A stretch of DNA of 64,000 nt from JACDCA01 sp963810305 (GTDB lineage Bacteria; Acidobacteriota; Vicinamibacteria; Vicinamibacterales; 2-12-FULL-66-21): NCBI GenBank assembly GCA_963810305.1, contig CAWEMY010000005.1:434001-498000 (forward strand). Direction: 5' to 3'. Below are positions 17,268 through 25,225 of this stretch, one piece after another. The position numbers and the translations under genes are program-made. The notes beneath the pieces were generated by a model. The model saw nothing but the letters and a program-made list of their open reading frames with translations, was not told the DNA's origin and did not search any database. Positions within the stretch are counted from its first letter, which is position 1; each line of letters opens with the position of its first letter.

Positions 17268-17935
17268 TGAGAGCCGGCGTCGTCGCGAACGAAAATGAGG
17301 AGGTATTGGTAGCGCAGGAAGGTCGGCCGTGAGTGCAGCCGCAGGCCGGCGGACTTGGCATCACGGATCACCCGTTCGGGATCCACCCGTTCCTCCATCG
17401 TCGGTCCCGGGCCGCCGCCATCCTTGGTGAAGTCGACGATTCCCAGCCGGCCGTTCGGCTTCAGCGACTTGGCGACGTTTCGCAGCAGCACAACGGGATC
17501 GTCCATTTCATGGTAGGCGTCGACGATCAGGACGGCGTCCACGGGTTGAGGCAGCGCCGGATCCGACGCGGTGCCAAGGATCGGCCGGACGTTCTTCAGC
17601 CCCTCGCGCTCGACCCGCCTGTTGATCGCCTCGATCATCTCCCGCTGGATGTCTTCGGCGTACACCCGTCCGTTGATCGCGCGGCGCGCGAGGCGAATCG
17701 TGAACCAGCCACCACCGGCGCCGAGGTCAGCGACGATGCTTTCCTCGCCGATCAGGAGGACGTCCATGATCTGCTGGGGCCGCTGCCACGCTTCGCGGTC
17801 TGGACCCTCGAGCAGGCCGAGGTCCTGGGGCGGAAACAGCCGCCCGTGCTGACGCTGCTGAGCGTTTGCGGCCGGCTGGAGGCCGGCCAGCGCCAGCGCG
17901 ATCAGCGCCGCTGCGAGACTTCTTCGGCGTACCAC
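17264..17935 (-). CDS. Exported class I SAM-dependent methyltransferase
   Basis: 223 residues from a GTG. The first 25 form a signal peptide (RRRSLAAALIALALAGLQPAANA), followed by a Rossmann methyltransferase core: IVADLGAGGGWFTIRLARR (SAM motif I), VYAEDIQREM, DAVLIVDAYHEMDD and GRLGIVDFTKDGGGPG. Exported SAM-methyltransferase-like proteins of this pattern are frequent in acidobacteria and proteobacteria; substrate unknown, and SAM supply outside the cytoplasm is a puzzle. The gene overlaps the 3' end of the upstream lyase frame by about 200 bases and the polyprenyl synthase start by four. Confidence 0.82.
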   Translation of the reverse strand: MVRRRSLAAALIALALAGLQPAANAQQRQHGRLFPPQDLGLLEGPDREAWQRPQQIMDVLLIGEESIVADLGAGGGWFTIRLARRAINGRVYAEDIQREMIEAINRRVEREGLKNVRPILGTASDPALPQPVDAVLIVDAYHEMDDPVVLLRNVAKSLKPNGRLGIVDFTKDGGGPGPTMEERVDPERVIRDAKSAGLRLHSRPTFLRYQYLLIFVRDDAGSQ

Positions 17936-19343
17936 TGGACTCCCTGTTCTCTCCCGGCAACCCCGGGGTCGTCATCGCTTCGGCCGACAGAACACGATCC
18001 AGAACAGCGTCTGGAAGAAGCTTCCGCTCGCGGACGAGATCTCGAATACTCCGGCCACTGCGGACGGCCTCTTTGGCGATATCAGCGGTTTCAGCGTAAC
18101 CGATGTGCGGACTGAGCGCGGTGGCCAACGCGGTACTCCGATCGAGCAGCTCCCGCGCGCGTTCCTCATCGGCACGGATGCCGTCGACACACCGCTCGGC
18201 CAACACCCGCATCGCCTGCGTCAGAATCCGCGTGGCGTGCAATCCGTTCCAGGCCATGACCGGCATCATCACATTCAGTTCGAGCTGCCCGCCTTCGGCG
18301 CCCGCCAGGATCGCGGCGTCGCATCCGATCACCTGATAGCAGACCTGGTTCACCATTTCAGGGACCGATGGATTCACCTTGCCGGGCATGATCGAAGAAC
18401 CGGGCTGCACGGCCGGGAGCTGGATCTCGGCGATCCCGGCGCGAGGGCCCATGCTGAGCAGACGGAGATCCGACGCGACCTTGCCGACCTCGACCGCGAG
18501 TCGTCTCAACGCGCCCGAGTACGCGAGCACATCCCCCATACTCTGCGTGACTCGAAAGCGGTTCGCAGCCGGGCGCAGCGGGAGGTCCATGGCCTCGGCC
18601 AGTTTCGCCACTGCCAGCGATGTGTAGTCATCGCCGGCATTCAGTCCGGTGCCAACCGCAGTCGCGCCTAGATTCAACTCGTACAGCCCGGTGGCGGCGT
18701 GTTCGACGTCCGCGATGCCGCTTCGAACGTTCGCCGCGTAGCCGCTGAACTCCTGCCCGAGTGTGATCGGCACCGCGTCCTGAAGGTGCGTGCGGCCGGT
18801 CTTCAGGATGCCGGCGAACTCACCGGCCTTCGCCTCGAGACTGTCGGCGAGGGCGGTTGCTGCATTCAGAAGCCCGGGGACGAGCGCGAGCAGCGACAAT
18901 CGTGTGGCCGTGGGGAACACGTCATTGGTGGACTGCCCCATGTTGACGTGATCGTTCGGATGGACGCGGGCGTACATGCCGCGACGCCCTCCCAGACGCT
19001 CCTCCGCGAGGTTGGCGAGCACCTCGTTCGTATTCATGTTGTGCGAGGTGCCGGCACCGGCCTGGTAGACATCGACGACGAACTGATCGCGATGGGCGCC
19101 GCTCAGGATCTCGTCCGCGGCACTCGCGATCGCATCGGCAATGGTCTTGTCGAGGCGACCGAGTGCAGCGTTCGTTTCCGCGGCGGCCTTCTTGATGAGT
19201 ACGGTCGCGGTGACGAGCTCGGGCGGCGCGGTCAGTCCGCTGATCGGAAAGTTCTCCACCGCCCGCCTGGTCTGCGCGCCGTACCAAGCGTCGCCAGGGA
19301 CTTGAACATCCCCCAGCGGATCGCGCTCTGTGCGGTATTTCAC
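17727..19343 (-). CDS. Aspartase/class II fumarase superfamily lyase with overlong C-terminus
   Basis: Members split fumarate from aspartate or hydrate fumarate. Signatures are GTSHNMNTNEVLAN, VHPNDHVNMGQSTNDVFPTA, GRTHLQDAVPITLGQE and the catalytic loop SSIMPGKVNPSVPEMVNQVC. The following VIGCDAAILAGAEGGQLELN resembles aspartate ammonia-lyases more than FumC, and a class I fumarase lies next door; I favour aspartase but cannot exclude FumC. The normal end is near LSAEAMTTPGLPG; the frame then runs about 70 codons into the methyltransferase gene, so the native stop may be lost. I prefer GTG at 19343, which follows AGGAG at six bases; that Shine-Dalgarno is part of a TAACTCC repeat. TTG at 19349 is the alternative. 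Confidence 0.85.
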   Translation of the reverse strand: MKYRTERDPLGDVQVPGDAWYGAQTRRAVENFPISGLTAPPELVTATVLIKKAAAETNAALGRLDKTIADAIASAADEILSGAHRDQFVVDVYQAGAGTSHNMNTNEVLANLAEERLGGRRGMYARVHPNDHVNMGQSTNDVFPTATRLSLLALVPGLLNAATALADSLEAKAGEFAGILKTGRTHLQDAVPITLGQEFSGYAANVRSGIADVEHAATGLYELNLGATAVGTGLNAGDDYTSLAVAKLAEAMDLPLRPAANRFRVTQSMGDVLAYSGALRRLAVEVGKVASDLRLLSMGPRAGIAEIQLPAVQPGSSIMPGKVNPSVPEMVNQVCYQVIGCDAAILAGAEGGQLELNVMMPVMAWNGLHATRILTQAMRVLAERCVDGIRADEERARELLDRSTALATALSPHIGYAETADIAKEAVRSGRSIRDLVRERKLLPDAVLDRVLSAEAMTTPGLPGENRESSGTPKKSRSGADRAGAGRPPAGRKRSAASARAAVSAPGPRPARGSRPRSVAAAPADHGRPPDRRGKHRR

Positions 19344-19345
19344 AG

Positions 19346-19503
19346 CCAACTCCTAACGGCTAACTCCTAACGCCCAACTACTAACTTCTAACTTCTAATT
19401 CCTAACTTCTCATTCCTAACTCCTAAACGCCGTCCTGATGACCCCGTCCGTCTCGGTAAATCTGTGCAGCGTTAGGAGTTAGGCGTTAGCGGTTAGGAGT
19501 TAA
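19346..19503. repeat. Inverted arrays of a TAACTCCTAACG-like short repeat
   Basis: The divergent intergenic region starts with an irregular array of CTAACTCC/CTAACTTC units (19346-19426) and ends with the inverted counterpart GTTAGGAGTTAGG (19469-19503), separated by about 42 bases of ordinary sequence. The outer parts could pair into a long hairpin. The units carry AGGAG on the minus strand, used as the Shine-Dalgarno of the lyase gene. Confidence 0.8.
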
Positions 19504-19504
19504 T

Positions 19505-19517
19505 TATACTTCCCGTC
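19505..19517 (+). promoter_or_regulatory. -10 box placed for a leaderless fumarase mRNA
   Basis: TATACT (19505-19510) is followed by seven bases and then the GTG start at 19518, with no Shine-Dalgarno between. This is the same layout as upstream of moaE. Confidence 0.55.
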
Positions 19518-21091
19518 GTGCACCATTTCTTCGACAGCTTCGTCGAGCTCATCACCAAGACATCCACCGATCTGCCGCCCGACGTTCGTGCAGCCATGGC
19601 CGCCGCGCTTGCGTCCGAAGAGCCGGCGACACGAGGAGGGCAGGCGCTCGCGATCATCGCGCAGAACATCGACCAGGCCGAAGCATGTGACGGCCCGATC
19701 TGTCAGGACACGGGCATGCCGACTTTTGAAGTGCGGGTGCCGCTCGGCGCGAATCAGATCTGGATGCGGCAGCAGATCCGTGAGGCGGTCGCGGAAGCGA
19801 CTCGACGTGGAAAGCTGCGGCCGAACTCGGTCGACTCGATCACCGGCGAGAACTCCGGAAACAACCTCGGGCCGGGTACTCCGATCATCCATTTCGATCA
19901 GTGGGAGGAAGAGGACATCGAGGTCCGGCTGATTCTGAAGGGAGGCGGGTGCGAGAACACCAATGCTCAGTACTCCCTGCCAGCCGAACTGGAGCATCTC
20001 GGACGAGCTGACCGATCTCTCGAAGGCGTGCGCAAGTGCATTCTGCACGCGGTGTGGAAGGCACAGGGCAAAGGATGCAGTCCCGGCGCCGTCGGGGTGT
20101 GCGTTGGCGGGGACCGCACGTCGGGATACCTCCACGCCAAGGAGCAGCTGTTTCGCACGCTCGATGACACGAACCCGGACCCGCGGCTCGCGCAACTCGA
20201 AGCGTCGATCATGGACGAAGCCAACCGTCTGACCGTCGGCCCGATGGGATTCAGCGGCCGAACCTCGTTGATTGGTTGCAAGATCGCGGCACTAAACCGG
20301 CTTCCCGCAAGTTTTTTCGTCTCCGTCGCTTACGACTGCTGGGCGTTTCGGCGCCTGGGAGTGCGGCTCGACGCGTCCTCAGGTGCGATCACGTCGTGGA
20401 TGTATCGTGACGATGAGAAGTCGCGGCCGATGCTGGCGCCGGAAGTCGTCGCAGCCGGGTTCCCGCGAACCGGACGCGAGATCGCGCTCGAGTCCCCGAT
20501 CAGCGAAGAACAAGTGCGGTCACTCAAAGTCGGCGACGTCGTCCTTGTCTCCGGGCGGATGTTCACAGGACGCGACGCGGTCCACGCGCATCTGATGAAA
20601 CACGATCCACCGGTCGATCTGCGCGGGTCGGTCCTCTATCACTGCGGTCCGGTCGTGGTCAAAGAGCCTGTCTCGCCGAAGCCGGCAGGCGAAGGCGGAC
20701 CTGTCGCGCCGAAGCCGCAGGCGAAGGCGGATGGAAGGTCACGGCCGCGGGGCCGACGACGAGCATTCGCGAGGAACCCTATCAGGCGGACATCATCAAG
20801 AAGTACGGCGTCCGGGTCGTCGTTGGCAAGGGGGGGATGGGACCAAAGACGCTCGCAGGTCTGCGCGAGTCAGGTGCGGTCTACCTGAATGCAATCGGCG
20901 GGGCCGCGCAGTTCTACGCGCGCTGCATCGAGCGAGTGGACGGCGTGTCGCTGATGGAGTTCGGTACGCCTGAGGCGATGTGGCATCTGCAGGTGCGCGA
21001 CTTCCCGGCGATCGTCACCATGGACGCGCACGGCCACAGCCTGCACAAGGACGTCGAAGAAGAGTCAGGACGTGTGCTCGCCGGGTTGTGA
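19518..21091 (+). pseudogene. Class I (iron-sulfur) fumarate hydratase, frame broken beside a repeat insertion
   Basis: Class I fumarases interconvert fumarate and malate using a 4Fe-4S cluster. The N-terminal alpha part (19518-20666) has the cluster-region motifs GPICQDTGMPTF, GGGCENTNAQYS and GKGCSPGAVGVCVGGD. The C-terminal beta part (about 20732-21091) has KVTAAGPTTSIREEPYQADI, GVRVVVGKGGMGPKTL and NAIGGAAQFYA. Between KE and WKV lie two copies of a repeat (33 and 32 bases). If both were 33 bases the frame would be kept with a 22-residue linker; the missing G in copy two moves the beta part to another frame. Either the gene is inactivated or this is a sequencing error. Confidence 0.88.
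20667..20731 (+). repeat. Duplicated dispersed repeat inside the fumarase gene
   Basis: Two tandem units, 20667-20699 and 20700-20731, share CGCCGAAGCCG and CAGGCGAAGGCGGA; the second lacks one G. A related single copy (TCTCGCCGAAGC followed by GCGAAGGCGGA) is at 30513-30542. The insertion falls between the alpha and beta parts of fumarase. Confidence 0.88.
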
Positions 21092-21106
21092 CAATCACCG
21101 CCTGTT

Positions 21107-21198
21107 GATCACCACGGAGGCACAGAGATCACAGATGTTTTTTTTGTTTTTCAGAATGAAAGAGAGTTCTCTGTGTCCTCTGTGCCTCTGTGGTGATC
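21107..21198. repeat. Long imperfect inverted repeat between convergent genes
   Basis: Arms of 29 bases (21107-21135 and 21170-21198) match at 26 positions as reverse complements, around a 34-base loop with a run of T. It starts GATCACCACGGAGGCACAGA. It lies between the fumarase and pgi stops and could act as a two-way terminator or be a small mobile repeat. Confidence 0.85.
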
Positions 21199-21201
21199 AC
21201 C

Positions 21202-22824
21202 TCAGCGCGTCCGTGAACATTCGCGCAGCGTCTGCGGCGCGGCGTCCGCCGACGGCAGATGGATGTGCACGACCCGACGGCCGTGCGCCTCCAGCGCCCG
21301 GACGTCGCCGAGTGCCTGCGCGCGTTTGAGCAGCGAGAACGTGTAGCCTGCCTCGGGGATCACGGTGCCGGTTTCATCTTCTGCCGTGATCACGAACGCT
21401 ACTGCCTGGTTCGGGCCTCCCTTGTGGTACTGCCCTGTGGAATGCAGATACCGTGGACCAACGCCGAGGGTGCTCGCGACTTTCTTCCGGGCGCGGATCT
21501 GCTGGCGTATCGTCGCGATCGCACTCTCGAGTTCATCGTCGGCCGGCAGGTACGACAGGAACGCGACGTAGTCAGGCGGCGCTAACGGTTCGAGGGCATT
21601 CCTTACATCGGCCGCCAGCGCGGGACCAATTTTCAGCTCCGACGCGTCGAACGCCCCCTGCTCCGCGTAAGCAGCCAGCAGCGCCGCGGTCTTCTCTTTC
21701 GCCTCGGCAACATTTGGTTCGTCAAAGGGGTTGATGCCGAGCGCGGCTCCCGCGACAGCTGTAGCGAACTCCCAGCGGAAGAATTCGGCTCCCAACCCAT
21801 CGACTCGCGTGGACAGCCTGAGCAGCGGATGCCCGGCGGCAGCGAGCGCATCGAGCCGGGCGTTGTCGGGATGTTCATCCGGAGTCGCCACCGATACGAA
21901 TGCCCGGTCTGCACCGTAGTCGGTCGGATCACCGAGCGGTTCGTCCACGACCGGCAGCGTCCCTTTCCCGTGCTTGCCGGTGCTCTCAGCCACGAGCTGC
22001 TCGATCCACAATCCAAGTGTGCGTAGGGCGGGGGGGAGGGCAATCGTAAGTTTGTCCCGCCCCTCGAGCGCTGCCGCGGCGATGAACGCGCCAAGCTCGA
22101 GTCCGGCGTTCTTGTGATTGTTCTGGCGGCACCCTTCCGCCATGGCGATGCCCCCGTCGAAAACTGTATCCAGCGGCGCGCCGATCAATGTCGCCGGCAC
22201 CAGCCCAAACAGGGAAAGCGCTGAGTATCGGCCGCCGATATCCGGCGGGTTCCGGAAGACGTGGCGATATCCGCGTTCGTGCGCAAGGCGATCGAGTCCG
22301 GTGCCGGGGTCAGTCACCGCGATGAACTGGCGCCCGGCGGCGTTCTTATCCCATTGACTCATTAACGCCCAGAAGTAGCGTTCCATCGAGGCGACTTCGA
22401 TCGTTCCGCCGCTCTTGCTCGCGACGAGAAAAAGCGTCCGCGCGGGAGTGACCCGCTCGGTCGCCCGCATCAGCGTCCGTTCGTCGGTCGTGTCGAGCAC
22501 GACGATGTCGGGGAAGCCCGGGGCGCTGCCGAATACCGTCTTCAGTACCTCGGCGCAGAGGCTGCTGCCACCCATCCCGAGCAGGTACACCGACTCGAGG
22601 TGCTCGCCGTGAACCTCGTCCCTCAGCTCGTGCAACCCGTCGAGCTCGGCGCGCATCGTCTTGTCGATGTCGAGCCAGCCCAGCCGGTTCGAGATCGATC
22701 GCTGGTCGGCACTGCCGGCCGACGCTCCCCAGACGGCCGGATCTCGCGCCCATATCCGTTCGACCACTTGTTGCTCGAGGAGCCGCTCCGAGAGCCGAAT
22801 GGCAGGGTCGTAGGCGATGTTCAT
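21202..22824 (-). CDS. pgi: Glucose-6-phosphate isomerase
   Basis: Pgi interconverts glucose 6-phosphate and fructose 6-phosphate. The SIS fold shows YLLGMGGSSLCAEVLKTVFG (phosphate loop), LVASKSGGTIEVASMERYFW, the RYSALSLFGLVPATLIG block with conserved Arg, and GPRYLHSTGQYHKGGPNQ with the C-terminal catalytic His/Lys. It resembles the isomerase half of transaldolase-Pgi fusion proteins more than E. coli Pgi, and here stands alone at about 540 residues. The ATG at 22824 starts the conserved part; an ATG 36 bases earlier is possible. No good Shine-Dalgarno is visible for either. Confidence 0.94.
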   Translation of the reverse strand: MNIAYDPAIRLSERLLEQQVVERIWARDPAVWGASAGSADQRSISNRLGWLDIDKTMRAELDGLHELRDEVHGEHLESVYLLGMGGSSLCAEVLKTVFGSAPGFPDIVVLDTTDERTLMRATERVTPARTLFLVASKSGGTIEVASMERYFWALMSQWDKNAAGRQFIAVTDPGTGLDRLAHERGYRHVFRNPPDIGGRYSALSLFGLVPATLIGAPLDTVFDGGIAMAEGCRQNNHKNAGLELGAFIAAAALEGRDKLTIALPPALRTLGLWIEQLVAESTGKHGKGTLPVVDEPLGDPTDYGADRAFVSVATPDEHPDNARLDALAAAGHPLLRLSTRVDGLGAEFFRWEFATAVAGAALGINPFDEPNVAEAKEKTAALLAAYAEQGAFDASELKIGPALAADVRNALEPLAPPDYVAFLSYLPADDELESAIATIRQQIRARKKVASTLGVGPRYLHSTGQYHKGGPNQAVAFVITAEDETGTVIPEAGYTFSLLKRAQALGDVRALEAHGRRVVHIHLPSADAAPQTLRECSRTR

Positions 22825-22970
22825 GGACGGAAGTATGTGACGGCGGCCAGCCTGGGACAAGGGTCACGCTGCCCGCGTCTAAGTCAATAGCCTGCCGTGT
22901 CTTACCGACCTTCACGGGGATCGGCAAGTTGAGCGCCTACGTCGCAGGCAAGCGAACGAGCGCAGCTCGT

Positions 22971-23050
22971 GCGCCACGCGCACGGAGCGCGCCGACGAAG
23001 CGGCGCGCGAGAGCGCGTGTAGGGGAGTCCGAGGGGCGAAGCCCCTCGGG
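22971..23050. repeat. 80-base dispersed repeat with terminal hairpin, copy 1
   Basis: It matches 30583-30662 at about 72 of 80 positions, with the last 38 bases (23013-23050) identical. Those bases include a perfect 9-bp stem (CCGAGGGGC / GCCCCTCGG) with a GAA loop. It lies in the 260-base gap between pgi and erpA and ends exactly at the erpA TATAAT box. Confidence 0.9.
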
Positions 23051-23074
23051 TATAATTGTGGTGTTCCAAGGAGG
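23051..23074 (+). promoter_or_regulatory. erpA promoter -10 and ribosome-binding site
   Basis: TATAAT at 23051-23056 is directly abutted upstream by the dispersed repeat hairpin. AAGGAGG at 23068-23074 is a full Shine-Dalgarno, 11 bases before the ATG. No TTGACA-like -35 is present; that position falls in the repeat. Confidence 0.7.
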
Positions 23075-23085
23075 AACGGCTTCAC

Positions 23086-23415
23086 ATGATCAATGTCACC
23101 CCGACTGCAGCCTCGAAAATCAACGAGTTGCTGACCGAAGAAAACAAGACCGAGGCCGGCCTGCGCGTGTTCGTCCAGGGAGGCGGCTGTTCAGGTTTCC
23201 AGTACGGCTTGATGATCGACGAAGGGGAAGGGGACGCGTCGACGGATTCGGTGATCGAGTCGAACGGCGTGAAACTGCTCGTGGATCCGATCAGCGCCCG
23301 GTATTTGAAAGGCGCCGAAGTCGACTTCGTCGACAACGTGACCGGCGGCGGTTTTACGATCAAGAATCCGAACGCCAAATCAACCTGCGGCTGCGGTTCT
23401 TCGTTCTCAGTCTGA
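23086..23415 (+). CDS. erpA: Iron-sulfur cluster insertion protein, HesB/IscA/ErpA family
   Basis: An A-type Fe-S carrier of 109 residues delivering clusters to target apoproteins. The three conserved cysteines are present: C in GGGCSGFQYGLMIDEGEG and the C-terminal pair in STCGCGSSFSV. VTPTAASKINELLTEE is the usual start. ErpA versus IscA cannot be firmly separated from sequence alone; the GLRVFVQGGGCSGFQYG block favours ErpA. The ATG is set by AAGGAGG and the TATAAT promoter upstream. A Fur-rubrerythrin fusion begins 10 bases downstream and is probably cotranscribed. Confidence 0.93.
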   Translation: MINVTPTAASKINELLTEENKTEAGLRVFVQGGGCSGFQYGLMIDEGEGDASTDSVIESNGVKLLVDPISARYLKGAEVDFVDNVTGGGFTIKNPNAKSTCGCGSSFSV

Positions 23416-23425
23416 AGAAACGAAG

Positions 23426-24403
23426 GTGGATTCCGCCGCCACCTTCATTGAGAACCTTCGCCCCGCCGGCAGCAAGCGCTCGAGCAAGCGCGATCTGATC
23501 GTCAATGTGTTCCTCCGCCAGGAGGGACACCTTACCGCGGACAATCTCGTCGATCTGATCCGGGGGGCGGACGAGCGCATCAGCCGCGCGACCATCTACC
23601 GCACGCTGCAGTGGATGGTCGATGCCGGTATCGCCCGCAAGGTCGATTTCGGCGAGGGGCGCTTCCGCTTCGAGCATTCGTACCGCCATCCCCGCCACTT
23701 CCATCTGATCTGCAGGACTTGCAGCAGGTCATTCGAGTTTCTCAGCTCTGACATCGAGACGTTGATCGAAGAAGTGGCCTCCGCTCGAGGCTTCGCGCTG
23801 CGCCAGAGCGTTCTCCAGATCCACGGCACTTGCGATGCCTGCAGAACCGGCCGGCCGCCGCTGGCGGAAGGGGGGGCGACTGAACTCCTCTTCGCCCGCG
23901 ACGCACTGCGGATTGCGATCGCCACCGAGCGCAGCGGTCTCGACTTCTATTTGCGCGCGGCGCGGAAGACCAGGGATCCCCGCGGCCGGCAAGTCTTCCA
24001 GAAGCTCGCGGACGAAGAGAAAGAGCACCTCGGTACACTCGAGAAGCGATACCGTGAACTGCTCCAGCAGGATCCGCAGCTCGAGTCACGCCCGACGTTT
24101 CTATTCTTCCAAGGTGCCGCAAACGGGCTGTTTGCGGCGGGCGCCGAGCAACTCGCCAAAGGGGTCAACGATCGCGACGCGCTGATGATCGGCATCAAGT
24201 GTGAGCGGGGCTCTCACCGTTTTTTCAAACGCTACGGCGAGAAGTTCGAGGACTCCGAAGGCAAGCGGATCTTTCTCGAATTCGCCGACGAAGAGCGCGC
24301 GCATCTGGCGTTGCTGATTCGTGAATACCGCGCGCTGGTCAATCGTCAACGAGCCCGGGAGGGCCGTCGCACCAGGAACCGCCGGACGCGCGCGGGCGCA
24401 TGA
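23426..24403 (+). CDS. Fur-family regulator fused to a rubrerythrin-like diiron domain
   Basis: 325 residues from a GTG. Residues 1-142 are a Fur/PerR-type repressor: winged helix with RISRATIYRTLQWMVDAGIA, a metal region HPRHFHLIC, and two CxxC pairs (C96/C99, C136/C139) for structural zinc. Residues 155-310 form a four-helix ferritin-like domain with the rubrerythrin pattern twice over: E168, then E198-x-x-H201 (LADEEKEHL), then E260, then E290-x-x-H293 (FADEERAHL). Those are the ligands of a diiron site. I infer a redox- or iron-responsive regulator carrying its own peroxide- or oxygen-reactive centre. It follows erpA by 10 bases and precedes a PHP gene by three. Confidence 0.85.
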   Translation: MDSAATFIENLRPAGSKRSSKRDLIVNVFLRQEGHLTADNLVDLIRGADERISRATIYRTLQWMVDAGIARKVDFGEGRFRFEHSYRHPRHFHLICRTCSRSFEFLSSDIETLIEEVASARGFALRQSVLQIHGTCDACRTGRPPLAEGGATELLFARDALRIAIATERSGLDFYLRAARKTRDPRGRQVFQKLADEEKEHLGTLEKRYRELLQQDPQLESRPTFLFFQGAANGLFAAGAEQLAKGVNDRDALMIGIKCERGSHRFFKRYGEKFEDSEGKRIFLEFADEERAHLALLIREYRALVNRQRAREGRRTRNRRTRAGA

Positions 24404-24406
24404 CCG

Positions 24407-25225
24407 GTGATTGACCTCCATCTTCATACCACTGCTTCCGACGGCTCCCTTTCACCAGCCGAGCTCATCGTCAGAGCCGCGCGGGCCGGCCTCCGAATCG
24501 TCAGCGTCACCGATCACGACACGACTGCGGGTCTCGATGAGGCGGGCACCGCCGCACGGGCTGCCGGGATGACCCTCGTCATCGGCATCGAGATAACCGC
24601 CGTTGAAGGGGACCAGGACGTTCACATCCTCGGCTACTTCTTCGATCCCGCCGATCCCAGCCTCTCAGAGTTTCTTCGCGGACAGCGCGCCGACCGGATT
24701 CGCCGTGTCCGAGCGATCGCAGAACGCTTGCGCACGCTCGGATGTGGCATCGACGTCGGTCCTCTCGTCGCGACCGGCGAAGCCGGCGCCAGTATCGGCC
24801 GTCCGCACATCGCTGACGCACTCGTTGCGGCGGGACACGCAGTTGATCGAACGGACGCCTTCGACAGGTTCATCGGCCGCGGCCGTCCGGGCTTCGTCTC
24901 CAGAGCGGGCGCCAGCGCGACTGAAGTGGTCTCGGTGATTGGCGCCGCCGGTGGCATCGCCTCCCTTGCACACCCCGCACTGACGGGCCGCGACGATCTG
25001 GTGCCGCGACTGGCGGCCACCGGCCTCACGGCGCTCGAGGCCAGGCACAGCGACCACGACGCCGCGATCGAAGCACACTATCGGTGTCTCGCGGACCGTC
25101 ACGGTCTTGCCGTCAGTGGCGGCTCGGACTTTCACGGCGATGGCGGACATCACGCTCGGGCGCTCGGCGTCGTTACGCTCCCGGAGCAGGACTTCGCCGC
25201 GCTGAAGGGACGCATTCCAGGATGA
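24407..25225 (+). CDS. PHP-domain phosphoesterase (nucleoside 3',5'-bisphosphate phosphatase/RNase AM type)
   Basis: 272 residues from a GTG three bases after the Fur-fusion stop. The PHP metal motifs are IDLHLHTTASDGSLSPAEL at the N-terminus, SVTDHDTTAG, GIEITAVEGDQDVHILGYFF, SLAHPAL and GGSDFHGDGGHH. This is the YciV/TrpH-like family; characterised members remove the 3' phosphate of nucleoside 3',5'-bisphosphates or trim RNA 5' ends. All histidine and aspartate ligands appear intact. Its stop overlaps the next start as ATGA. Confidence 0.9.
   Translation: MIDLHLHTTASDGSLSPAELIVRAARAGLRIVSVTDHDTTAGLDEAGTAARAAGMTLVIGIEITAVEGDQDVHILGYFFDPADPSLSEFLRGQRADRIRRVRAIAERLRTLGCGIDVGPLVATGEAGASIGRPHIADALVAAGHAVDRTDAFDRFIGRGRPGFVSRAGASATEVVSVIGAAGGIASLAHPALTGRDDLVPRLAATGLTALEARHSDHDAAIEAHYRCLADRHGLAVSGGSDFHGDGGHHARALGVVTLPEQDFAALKGRIPG

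Noticed and set aside
22929..23085. Open frame running through the repeat into erpA
   Set aside because: It is the translation of the dispersed repeat (also seen at 30583-30662), and erpA has its own promoter and Shine-Dalgarno.
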